DNA of 6,158 nucleotides from positions 1 through 6,158 of the forward strand of contig CAZMVD010000182.1 in the NCBI GenBank assembly GCA_964569425.1, in the 5' to 3' direction. This DNA is from JACQXM01 sp964569425 (lineage in GTDB: Bacteria; Planctomycetota; Phycisphaerae; UBA1845). The translations under genes and the position numbers were made by a program. Positions 1 through 5,679 of this stretch are shown piece by piece; the stretch's first letter is position 1, and each line of letters starts with the position of its first letter. The notes under the pieces are model-generated. The model was not told the origin of the DNA, searched no databases, and saw only the letters and a program-made list of their open reading frames with translations.

Positions 1-47
1 CGCACCTTCGCTACCTCGCACCGGCCAACCACCGAATCCCGGACAGA

Positions 48-95
48 ATTGGTTTCCAACCGGTGAGCCCTGTGGGACCGGCTTTCCAGCCGGTC
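48..95. repeat. Two related hairpin words downstream of mnmG
   Basis: Two copies of a GG-TTTCCA-RCCGGT word lie 30 bp apart. The second (76-95) is a perfect inverted repeat: GACCGGCT, loop TTCC, AGCCGGTC. Read on the mnmG strand it is an 8-bp stem closed by a GGAA (GNRA-type) tetraloop. The first (48-64) is a degenerate version with a much weaker stem. The perfect copy lies 64 nt beyond the mnmG stop and has no T-run after it, so it could help 3'-end formation or RNA stability but is not a classical intrinsic terminator. Similar short palindromes recur as dispersed intergenic elements in planctomycete-like genomes; that is recollection, not something tested here. Confidence 0.5.
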
Positions 96-117
96 TACAT
101 CCGCCCCGCCGGATTCC

Positions 118-160
118 ACCACCCCAAAAACCGCCACCCCACAAACCTGCACCCCACCCC
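118..160. repeat. Degenerate CACCCCA tandem repeat just after the mnmG stop
   Basis: Three imperfect units beginning CACCCC, each about 15 bp, run up to the mnmG stop codon. On the mnmG strand this gives several runs of four G separated by short T-rich spacers, a pattern that could form a G-quadruplex in the 3' untranslated RNA. The units are too diverged and too few to call a defined element, and chance in such GC-rich DNA is possible. Confidence 0.3.
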
Positions 161-2058
161 TACGCCACCGTCCGCGTCGCGCGCCGCCCGGTAATGTGAA
201 TCCAGATCACCGTAATATCCGCCGAGTGAATCCCGCTGATCCGCGCCGCCTGCCCCAGAGTCCGCGGCCCCACCGCACTCAGCCGCTCCCGCGCCTCCGC
301 CCGCAGCCCCGCCACCGCACGATAATCAATGTCCCCCGGAATCGGCATCTCCTCCAACCGCCGAAAGCGGTCGATCTGCTGCGCCTGCCGATCCACATAC
401 CCGCTGTACTTCGCGTCGATCAACGCATGCTCCAGCGCATCCGTGCAGAACACCGCCCCGCCCCGCCGGCTCAGCGCCTCGGCCAGCCCCGCCAGATCCG
501 CCTCCGGCCGCCGCACCCACGCCGCCAGCGATATCCCCTCGTGCCCGCCTCGCGCGCACAGTGAGCTTATAGCCTCCACCGCCGCCTGCCGCCGGCTGAA
601 CCGCTCCCAACGCGCATCATCCACCGTCCCCAGCCGTCGCCCGATCGGCGTCAACCGCTGGTCCGCATTGTCCGCCCGCAGCAGCAGCCGATACTCCGCC
701 CGCGAGGTAAACATGCGATACGGCTCCACCGGCGGCCGCGTCACCAGGTCGTCGATCATCACCCCGATGTACGCCTCGTCGCGCCCCAGCACCAGCGGCT
801 CCTCGCCCCGCAGCCGCTGCACCGCGTTCACCCCCGCCACCAGCCCCTGCGCCGCCGCCTCCTCATAGCCGCTCGTGCCGTTGATCTGCCCCGCCAGAAA
901 CAGCCCCGCCACCCGCTTGCTCTCCAGCGTAACCTTCGTCTGCTGCGTCGGCACAAAGTCGTATTCCACCGCATAGCCGTACTGCACGATCCGCGCCCGC
1001 TCCAACCCCGCAATCTCCCGTACAATCGTCTCCTGCACGTCTCGCGGCAGCGACGTGCTGATGCCGTTGCAATACACCCGCTCGTCGTCGTACCCCTCCG
1101 GCTCCAGAAAAATCTGATGCTTGTCCTTGTCCGCGAACCGCACCACCTTGTCCTCGATGCTCGGACAATACCGCGGCCCGCGCGACTGAATCTGCCCCGA
1201 ATACATCGGCGCCCGGTGCAGGTTCCCCCGGATCTGCTCGTGCACCGCCCCGTTTGTCCACGTGATCCAGCAGTCGATCTGCCGCTGGTGCACGCCGTCG
1301 GTCATCAGCGAAAACGGCGTCGGCAGCTCGTCCCCCGGCTGCACCGCGCACGCCGCATAGTCGATCGTGTCCCGATGCACCCGCGGCGGCGTGCCCGTCT
1401 TCAGCCGCCCCAGCTCCAGCCCCAGCGCCGCAAGCGATGCGCTCAGCCCCACCGCCGCCCCCTCGCCAATCCGCCCGCCCTCGCTCGTCGCCGCCCCGCA
1501 GTGCATGAGCCCGCGCAAGAAAGTCCCCGTGGTCACGATCACCGCTTCCGCGCGTAGCCGCCGCCCGTCCGCCAGTGTCACCCCCGTGACACGCGAGCGC
1601 GCCGTGGCCCCCCCCTTCGAGTCCGCGCCCCGCTTTGCCTCCGCCGCGCCGGCCTCTTCCGTGTCGATCGACTCCACCGACCCCTCGACGATCGCCAGGC
1701 CCCGCGCCCCCGCCAGCAGCTCCTGCACCGCCCGCGGATACGCCGTCCGATCCGCCTGCGCCCGCGGCGCCCACACCGCCGGCCCCTTGCTGCGATTGAG
1801 CATCCGGAACTGAATCCCCGCCCGGTCCGCGGCCAGCCCCATGATCCCCCCCAGCGCGTCGATCTCGCGCACCATCTGCCCCTTGCCGATGCCCCCGATC
1901 GCCGGGTTGCACGACATCCGCGCAATCGCCCCGCGCTGCATGGTGATGAGCGCCACCGATGCCCCCATCCGCGCCGCCGCCCACGCCGCCTCCGCCCCCG
2001 CGTGCCCCCCGCCCACGACCACAATGTCAAACCGCTCGACCATATCCTCCCGATTCAC
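160..2058 (-). CDS. mnmG: tRNA uridine-5-carboxymethylaminomethyl synthesis enzyme MnmG (GidA)
   Basis: FAD- and NADH-dependent protein that works with the GTPase MnmE to install the carboxymethylaminomethyl group on U34 of tRNAs reading split codon boxes; cytosolic. Visible signatures: Rossmann FAD motif GGGHAG (residues 16-21), the MSCNPAIGGIGKG block with Cys50, the GPRYCPSIEDK signature (about 294-304, Cys298), AGQINGTSGYEEAAAQG (389-405), and a C-terminal MnmE/tRNA-binding region with YSGYVDRQ, DYRAVAGL and LGQAARISGI. At 632 aa it is close to the E. coli length (629). Residues about 133-155 are an Ala/Gly/Lys-rich insertion in a surface loop. The GTG start at 2058 gives MNREDMVERFDIVVVGG. 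An ATG at 2043 would also fit the family, but GGAGG sits only 2 nt before it, too close for a normal Shine-Dalgarno. Stop is TAG. No mnmE, rsmG or parAB is in view, so it is not in the classical origin cluster here. Confidence 0.97.
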   Translation of the reverse strand: MNREDMVERFDIVVVGGGHAGAEAAWAAARMGASVALITMQRGAIARMSCNPAIGGIGKGQMVREIDALGGIMGLAADRAGIQFRMLNRSKGPAVWAPRAQADRTAYPRAVQELLAGARGLAIVEGSVESIDTEEAGAAEAKRGADSKGGATARSRVTGVTLADGRRLRAEAVIVTTGTFLRGLMHCGAATSEGGRIGEGAAVGLSASLAALGLELGRLKTGTPPRVHRDTIDYAACAVQPGDELPTPFSLMTDGVHQRQIDCWITWTNGAVHEQIRGNLHRAPMYSGQIQSRGPRYCPSIEDKVVRFADKDKHQIFLEPEGYDDERVYCNGISTSLPRDVQETIVREIAGLERARIVQYGYAVEYDFVPTQQTKVTLESKRVAGLFLAGQINGTSGYEEAAAQGLVAGVNAVQRLRGEEPLVLGRDEAYIGVMIDDLVTRPPVEPYRMFTSRAEYRLLLRADNADQRLTPIGRRLGTVDDARWERFSRRQAAVEAISSLCARGGHEGISLAAWVRRPEADLAGLAEALSRRGGAVFCTDALEHALIDAKYSGYVDRQAQQIDRFRRLEEMPIPGDIDYRAVAGLRAEARERLSAVGPRTLGQAARISGIHSADITVIWIHITGRRATRTVA

Positions 2059-2088
2059 TCAAGTGCCTATCCCAATGACGAGGCGAGC

Positions 2089-2133
2089 CGCGGGCTTGCT
2101 CCCCTTGACGCGCAGTGTCAAGGGCAGCCCGCG
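2089..2133. repeat. Imperfect two-tier palindromic element
   Basis: Nested inverted repeats form a long hairpin. The outer arms CGCGGGCT (2089-2096) and AGCCCGCG (2126-2133) are perfectly complementary. The inner arms CCCTTGAC (2102-2109) and GTCAAGGG (2117-2124) are also perfect, closing a 7-nt loop, with an asymmetric bulge between tiers. It lies within 50 bp of the mnmG start, so in the mnmG leader it would fold just before the coding region. Its form suggests a decayed dispersed palindromic repeat rather than a gene-specific regulator. Confidence 0.55.
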
Positions 2134-2484
2134 CGGACGTCCCGGATTCGCGTTCTTAGGGTAGGCTCTAAACCCGCAACAGCCGAAAAGTTCTACGCCC
2201 AACCCCCACCCCCGGCAAGCGTTTCCCCGTTCCACCGCGCCCCCCACCGCCCCGTGCAACCCGAGCCGCGAGGGTCGGGCGGCACGTTGCCCGGGTTGAA
2301 TTGCCCTCCACGAGACAGGCCACGTACCGTGCCCGATTGGCTGAATCAAACTGATTAATACTGACCTTTTCGCTTGACCGGTCATGCAAGATCGAAAGGC
2401 CCGGTCTATTTCTTGCGAATTGCGTACCTCCTGTCGCGATTCCAGAAAAGCCTTGGTTGCGGAGATATTCACTTAACGTGCGAC

Positions 2485-2513
2485 TTGACTTTCGCTCGAT
2501 AACTAACTAGGGT
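2485..2513 (+). promoter_or_regulatory. Possible sigma-70-type promoter for the PIN unit
   Basis: TTGACT (2485-2490) matches five of six -35 consensus positions and is followed after 17 bp by TAGGGT (2508-2513), a weak -10 (three of six). Transcription from it would begin around 2520, leaving a leader of only about 10 nt before the ATG at 2529, or none before a GTG at 2517. The position and the local AT-richness support a promoter in this area; the exact boxes are tentative. Confidence 0.35.
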
Positions 2514-2518
2514 AGAGT

Positions 2519-2522
2519 GGAG
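2519..2522 (+). promoter_or_regulatory. Ribosome-binding site selecting ATG 2529
   Basis: GGAG lies 6 nt before ATG 2529, ideal spacing, and favours this ATG over the in-frame GTG at 2517. The GTG has its own weaker AGGG 4 nt upstream, so the longer form (four extra residues) cannot be excluded. Confidence 0.5.
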
Positions 2523-2528
2523 CGCAGG

Positions 2529-3368
2529 ATGGACGAAACGCAACGATCCAAGAAACCGAGCCCCGCATTCGAGATCAGATTGGTCGGCCACGGAATTCGA
2601 CCTTGGGCCGTGCCGATGCGGTCGCTCGCGCGCTTATTGAATGCGGTGCAGCGCCTCATCGATCCGAGGGATGACGCTGATCTTGATTCCGCGTCAGAGT
2701 CAAATGAACCGCAGGCTGACGCATCCAAGATACTCAATTTGCTGGACGTGACAAGTGGCTCTGCTTCATACCCAGTCTCGGCTCAAGATTCTGAAGGTGC
2801 TCAAACTGCGTTAAGGCTTATCGGCGAACACATCAGTAATCCGAATCAAGCGGAATGGAACGACTCTGCCCTCTCGTCCCTCCGAGATTTTAGCGACGTG
2901 GCGAAATCGTTGGGTTGCCACGTGGAGTTTTGCACTCCGCGACAAAAACGCACTAAGGGCACTGTGATAGCGAGGATCAGCCCCATAACCTATGACGAAG
3001 TCGAGGGGTCCGCATTCATCCATGGTGGTACTTCTGTTTATGCTCGCATAGAGAGAGTGGGGGGAGCCACGGACATGCATTGTGGGATTCGACTTCCAAG
3101 AGCGCCACGAAGGATGGTTATTTGCCGAGTCGTAAGCGAAGACCTAGTTCGCGAGCTTGGCCAGTACATGTATCAGTACGCTATGTTAGCCGGTGAAGCG
3201 ACCTGGCTGAGGTCCAATTGGCGATTGAAACATCTTGTAATCAAATCCGTGGAGCCGCCAAAGGACGGTTCCTTTGTGGAAGCACTTCGACGTGTACATT
3301 CCGCAGGTGGCAGCGCGTGGGACGAAATCAGTGATCCCGACGCCTTCATTTGTGAGATGCGCAATTAA
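2529..3368 (+). CDS. Protein of unknown family paired with a PIN ribonuclease
   Basis: A 279-aa soluble protein (283 if started at GTG 2517) with no signal peptide or membrane segment. I do not recognise a named domain. An N-terminal module begins FEIRLVGHGI (residues 14-23), followed by the amphipathic stretch LARLLNAVQRLI (33-44). A short segment LLDVTSGSASY (71-81) follows, then a helical middle. A strand-rich part contains HGGTSVYARIERVGG (165-179). The C-terminus has LAGEATW (220-226) and WDEISDP (264-270). It ends 15 bp before the PIN gene and surely shares its transcript. The gene order (partner first, nuclease second) is that of vapBC-type modules, but the protein is three to four times longer than a VapB antitoxin and has no obvious AbrB, ribbon-helix-helix or Phd fold. 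It could be an antitoxin, a sensor or a nucleic-acid-binding partner; this is inference. Base composition is far less GC-rich than in mnmG or the kinases, suggesting acquisition. Confidence 0.8.
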   Translation: MDETQRSKKPSPAFEIRLVGHGIRPWAVPMRSLARLLNAVQRLIDPRDDADLDSASESNEPQADASKILNLLDVTSGSASYPVSAQDSEGAQTALRLIGEHISNPNQAEWNDSALSSLRDFSDVAKSLGCHVEFCTPRQKRTKGTVIARISPITYDEVEGSAFIHGGTSVYARIERVGGATDMHCGIRLPRAPRRMVICRVVSEDLVRELGQYMYQYAMLAGEATWLRSNWRLKHLVIKSVEPPKDGSFVEALRRVHSAGGSAWDEISDPDAFICEMRN

Positions 3369-3383
3369 CCCATTCGGGGCAAG

Positions 3384-3875
3384 ATGACTCCGCCGCGTGG
3401 AATAGTCGCAATCGATTCTATGGTCTTGGTATGGGGTGTGCGCCATGAAGGTACTGAGGCGCAGAAGAAACGCGCCAAATGGTTGTTCGAACAGTTTGAA
3501 CAAGAGCGCCCAGAAGTAATTATCCCAAGCGTCGCATTATCAGAATATCTGACGCCGGTGCAAACAGGCAAACGAAGCGAAGTGATCGCAGAGCTAAGTT
3601 CGCGTTTTGTTATTGCGCCGTTCGATGTGCGATGCGCCGCGCTCGCTGCACGTCTCTTCTCTGAGGGCAAAGAAGCCCGGTTAATGGAGGTGCCCAACGC
3701 CCGAAAGACGTTGCGATCTGACGCGCTGATTATTGCAAGCGCCTTCGTTCATGGCGCCCAGGACTTCTATAGCGGTGATGCAGCCTGTCGGAATCTAGCG
3801 TCAAAGGTAGAATCGCTTAATGTGCATGACCTTCCCGAAGTGCCCGCAACCCTGATGGGCTACCTTGAAGAGTAG
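3384..3875 (+). CDS. PIN-domain ribonuclease (VapC-like)
   Basis: A 163-aa PIN-fold protein, a family of Mg2+-dependent ribonucleases that includes VapC toxins. The acidic metal-binding set is visible in order: Asp11 in VAIDSMVLVW, Glu54 in VALSEYL, Asp113 in RSDALIIASA and Asp132 in YSGDAACRNL. The last is followed by the usual short strand and tail. The residues needed for catalysis are therefore present, and the gene appears intact. It is slightly longer than typical VapC (about 130-140 aa), with extra residues around 93-110 and at the C-terminus. ATG 3384 is preceded by GGGG at 4 nt. It lies 15 bp after the unknown partner gene, shares its lower GC, and is followed at 7 nt by a hairpin. 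The substrate cannot be told from sequence; tRNA, rRNA or mRNA cleavage are all known in the family. A non-toxin role is also possible. Confidence 0.88.
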   Translation: MTPPRGIVAIDSMVLVWGVRHEGTEAQKKRAKWLFEQFEQERPEVIIPSVALSEYLTPVQTGKRSEVIAELSSRFVIAPFDVRCAALAARLFSEGKEARLMEVPNARKTLRSDALIIASAFVHGAQDFYSGDAACRNLASKVESLNVHDLPEVPATLMGYLEE

Positions 3876-3881
3876 GAGTAG

Positions 3882-3905
3882 CCGGTAGGTGCTCGCACTT
3901 GCCGG
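3882..3905 (+). terminator. Hairpin ending the PIN unit
   Basis: CCGGTAGGTG (3882-3891), loop CTCG, and CACTTGCCGG (3896-3905) pair over 10 bp, including two G-U pairs. It begins 6 nt after the PIN stop codon. No T-run follows, so it may be a Rho-assisted terminator or an RNA 3'-end stabiliser rather than a canonical intrinsic terminator. Confidence 0.5.
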
Positions 3906-4062
3906 AGCCATCAACCGTTCGTTTCTGCCGACCGGCGGGCAGCCCGACCTCCACCCAATGAGTTGCCGCCGAACGCAAGTGCAGGCACGAGCCCTGCAGC
4001 CCCAGCTTCGCAACGCCGAATCACCTCAGCCCTTAACAGGTACGCGCGATTCTCCCGGTGTT
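3906..4062. other. Convergent spacer between the PIN unit and the small gene
   Basis: Non-coding spacer where plus-strand and minus-strand transcripts meet. It contains a small hairpin, TGCAGG (3980-3985), loop of 7, CCTGCA (3993-3998). It also contains GCAAGTGC (3975-3982), the exact reverse complement of GCACTTGC (3895-3902) in the terminator hairpin. I see no tRNA, transposon end or gene remnant. The GC content climbs back toward the genome style across this stretch. Confidence 0.5.
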
Positions 4063-4287
4063 TCAGTCCTTACCAGGCCCGCCACCACCACTTCCCTCTC
4101 GGTCCCGCTCCCGCTCGCCCTCCCCGGCCTTACCCGCCCCAAACTGCGCCGCCACCTCGTCAAGATCTTCCAGCGCCCGCACCTTGTCGCGAAAGCTCAA
4201 CGCGCGAAACGCCAGGTGTTGCCGCCGCCGGTTCCCCGCATACGTCGTCGCCTCCCAGTCGATCCCCTCGTCGCGCTGCTCAGTCAT
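4063..4287 (-). CDS. Small hypothetical protein with a DWEATT...NRRRQ N-terminal motif
   Basis: A 74-aa cytosolic protein of unknown function. Residues about 9-50 look like a real compact domain: IDWEATTYAGNRRRQ, then a predicted helix FRALSFRDKVRALEDLDEVAAQF. The rest (51-74) is a low-complexity Gly/Glu/Arg tail encoded by GC-rich repetitive DNA. I recall, without being able to verify, a widespread set of short bacterial proteins with a similar DW..TT..G.RR...R.W..L....R..ALE pattern and no assigned role. The ATG at 4287 has AAAGGG 5 nt upstream, and that site is buried in an inverted repeat. It lies 82 bp downstream of the kinase stop on the same strand, so co-transcription with the kinase is possible. 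It converges with the PIN unit, 187 bp away. Confidence 0.65.
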   Translation of the reverse strand: MTEQRDEGIDWEATTYAGNRRRQHLAFRALSFRDKVRALEDLDEVAAQFGAGKAGEGERERDREGSGGGGPGKD

Positions 4288-4329
4288 CGTGCCCTTTCTG
4301 ACGAATCAGCCCCAGCGACGAAGGGCACG
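4288..4329 (-). promoter_or_regulatory. Inverted repeat masking the ribosome-binding site of the small gene
   Basis: CGTGCCCTT (4288-4296) and AAGGGCACG (4321-4329) are perfectly complementary over 9 bp, separated by 24 nt. In the minus-strand RNA the 3' arm AAGGGCACG contains the ribosome-binding AAGGG and ends directly against the AUG at 4287. The loop itself holds a small CUGA-UUCG-UCAG hairpin (4298-4309). The structure could sequester the start site or, alternatively, act as a processing or termination signal between the kinase and this gene. Confidence 0.45.
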
Positions 4330-4369
4330 CGCTTGCACCCGCCTTCATCCTATCCCCCTGCGTCTTCGC

Positions 4370-5263
4370 CTACTCCCCATATCCGTCCATCTTCCCCCGC
4401 TTCCGCCCCAGCGAGCGCCGCCGATACGCCTGCGCCGCCCGCGCCCGCCCCGCCAACCCACCCCCCCCCTCCCCCCCCAGCGCCGCAACCTCACCCCGCC
4501 AGTCCGCCCCCCCCCGCCCCAGCGCCGCCAGCCACCGCCGCACCAGCCGCACCAGGTCCGTCCGGGTGACAGTCCGCTGTCCCAGCAGGCTCGCCGTCAG
4601 CCGAACCAGAGCCCGCCGCGCCGCCGCCCGACGCCGCGTTCGATACACCCCCTCCACGTCCACCAGCCACACCCGCGGCCCATCCCCCGGCGTATCCCAC
4701 CCCGTCACCAGCACGTTCGAAGCCTTGAAATCCCGATGACCGAACCCCCCCGCGCCCAGCCGCCCGAGCAGCTCCACCAGCCGCTCAATCACCGCCCCTT
4801 TGATCCGCCGCCCATCGCGCCCCCCGCACCGCGGCAACACCATCAACGCCAGCCGGTCCAGGTCCACCGCGTCCGCCAGATACCTGGTGACCAGCAAACA
4901 CGTTCCCTCACCCGGCCGGCTCAAACACGCCAGCGCCCCGGCCGTGGGCACCCCCGCGGCCTCCAGCGCCCGCGCCGTGCGAAACTCACGCTGCTCCCGC
5001 GCCATCCCCAGCCGCACCGCCACCCGCCGCAAAAGCCCTCCGCCCGTCACCTGCTTGCAGACCACGTCCAGTTCCTGACCCTGTAGCAGCCACCGCGCCC
5101 GAAATACCCGGCCGTCCCGCGCGCTCTTGAGCAACGCAAACCCCGGCTGCGACTCCGCCCCCTCGGCCAGCGCCCACAACGCTTCCGATTCAGCCTCCGT
5201 CAGCGCCCCGCCGCCCACCGCGCTCTCCCCACCGGCCTCCGATGTAACCGCCGCAAACGTCAT
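4370..5263 (-). CDS. WaaP/KdkA-like lipopolysaccharide kinase family protein
   Basis: A 297-aa protein of the eukaryotic-like kinase superfamily branch that phosphorylates Kdo or heptose in lipopolysaccharide core. Visible elements: a candidate ATP lysine Lys70 in DVVCKQV; a helix REQREFRTARALEAAGVPT (89-107) with Glu93 as the likely salt-bridge partner, typical of this family; catalytic loop GHRDFKASNVLV (175-186) with His176, Asp178 and Asn183; and metal-binding VDVEG (201-205, Asp202) in place of DFG. The kinase therefore looks active. No signal peptide or membrane segment is seen; such enzymes act at the inner face of the inner membrane. The N-terminal 40 residues and the Gly/Arg-rich C-terminus (from about 248) are low-complexity, the latter encoded by long G runs. 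ATG 5263 has only a distant GAGGGGG (13 nt upstream). A related kinase lies upstream at 5722-6158. The true acceptor in a planctomycete-like envelope is unknown; small-molecule or protein phosphorylation remains possible. Confidence 0.85.
   Translation of the reverse strand: MTFAAVTSEAGGESAVGGGALTEAESEALWALAEGAESQPGFALLKSARDGRVFRARWLLQGQELDVVCKQVTGGGLLRRVAVRLGMAREQREFRTARALEAAGVPTAGALACLSRPGEGTCLLVTRYLADAVDLDRLALMVLPRCGGRDGRRIKGAVIERLVELLGRLGAGGFGHRDFKASNVLVTGWDTPGDGPRVWLVDVEGVYRTRRRAAARRALVRLTASLLGQRTVTRTDLVRLVRRWLAALGRGGADWRGEVAALGGEGGGGLAGRARAAQAYRRRSLGRKRGKMDGYGE
4461..4518 (-). repeat. G-homopolymer cluster inside the kinase gene
   Basis: On the coding strand the kinase 3' region carries G9 (4461-4469), G8 (4471-4478) and G8 (4507-4514) runs plus a G4 run (4516-4519). 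They encode the Gly-rich residues around 249-269. Runs of this length can slip during replication and could form G-quadruplexes. They fall beyond the catalytic core. Confidence 0.7.
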
Positions 5264-5324
5264 GACCGACTCAATTCCCCCTCGACTTCACACCTTTTTT
5301 CCCGCCTCTCGCCTCCCCCGCTTC

Positions 5325-5404
5325 CTGATGCCTGCTGCCTCCTGTCTTGACGGTTCGACGTTTTGACGTTTTGACTTTTCGCCGTTTCATCTGTTGCCTG
5401 TTGC
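5325..5404. repeat. Mixed 7-bp and 8-bp microrepeats
   Basis: CTGATGC, CTGCTGC and CTCCTGT (5325-5345) keep a 7-bp step. GACGGTTC, GACGTTTT, GACGTTTT, GACTTTTC and GCCGTTTC (5349-5388) keep an exact 8-bp step. CTGTTGC occurs twice in tandem (5391-5404). The phases are maintained while bases drift, as expected of decayed short tandem repeats. No coding potential is seen. Confidence 0.65.
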
Positions 5405-5413
5405 CTTCTCTTT

Positions 5414-5676
5414 CATTCGCCATTCTTGATTCGCCATTCGCCATTCACCATCCACCAAAGTGGGGCGGGCGTCCCTGCCCGCCGCAGCCCCTTCGTGGCT
5501 TCGTGCCTCCGTGGCTTCGTGCCTCTTTTCCCCCCATTCGCCATTCTTGATTCGCCATTCACCATTCACCATTCACCAAAGTGGGGCGGGCGTCCCTGCC
5601 CGCCGCAGCCCCTTCGTGGCTTCGTGCCTCCGTGGCTTCGTGCCTCTTTTTCCCCCATTTGCCATTCACCATTCAG
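5414..5676. repeat. 121-bp tandem repeat, two copies plus a partial third
   Basis: Copy 1 (5414-5534) and copy 2 (5535-5655) differ at only a handful of positions and have an exact 121-bp period; a third copy begins at 5656 and decays within about 20 bp. Each unit has three parts: a heptamer array of CATTCGC type (copy 1: 5414-5455), a palindrome GGCGGGC-GTCCCT-GCCCGCC (5464-5483 and 5585-5604), and an octamer array CTTCGTGG/CTTCGTGC/CTCCGTGG/CTTCGTGC (5491-5522 and 5612-5643). Short ORFs crossing it on either strand are repeat translations, not genes. Confidence 0.9.
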
Positions 5677-5679
5677 TAA

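Larger units (their letters stand above)
2059..2516. other. Intergenic region between divergent mnmG and the PIN unit
   Basis: No convincing gene lies in these 458 bases. The mnmG-proximal half (to about 2330) is GC-rich and contains the palindromic element at 2089-2133. The other half (about 2340-2516) is noticeably more AT-rich and ends in a likely promoter. The minus frame is open through most of it (2059-2472), but it shows no family resemblance and its C-terminal part simply translates the palindromic repeat. A 30-codon plus-strand ORF at 2384-2476 (ATG to TAA) also lacks support. Upstream signals for mnmG must lie here, but I could not identify a good promoter for it. Confidence 0.6.

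Noticed and set aside
863..1984. Long minus-strand open frame (373 codons) inside mnmG
   Set aside because: A Gly/Ala/Arg-rich frame-shifted shadow of mnmG with no motifs; mnmG itself is intact and convincing.
2059..2472. Minus-strand open frame of 137 codons directly upstream of mnmG
   Set aside because: Its C-terminal half translates the palindromic repeat and spacer; no ribosome-binding site or recognisable domain was seen, and it spans the change in base composition.
2384..2476. 30-codon plus-strand ORF before the PIN unit
   Set aside because: No ribosome-binding site and no recognisable sequence; this length is expected by chance.
3876..4062. tRNA gene or phage attachment site next to the low-GC module
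   Set aside because: No T-loop GTTCRA motif, acceptor stem or matching direct repeats at the other end of the module could be found by eye.
4058..5086. Long plus-strand open frame (342 codons), Pro/Arg-rich
   Set aside because: It lies antisense to the small gene and the kinase, both of which show family motifs. Its composition is the expected product of reading GC-rich coding DNA backwards, and no domain is visible.
5387..5572. Minus-strand 61-codon ORF with NGEWRI and HEATEARSHEG runs
   Set aside because: It is entirely the translation of the heptamer and octamer repeats; such repetitive peptides are a common false annotation.
5414..5655. CRISPR array
   Set aside because: Only two full units, with the whole 121-bp unit repeated and no unique spacers between conserved short repeats; no cas gene nearby.
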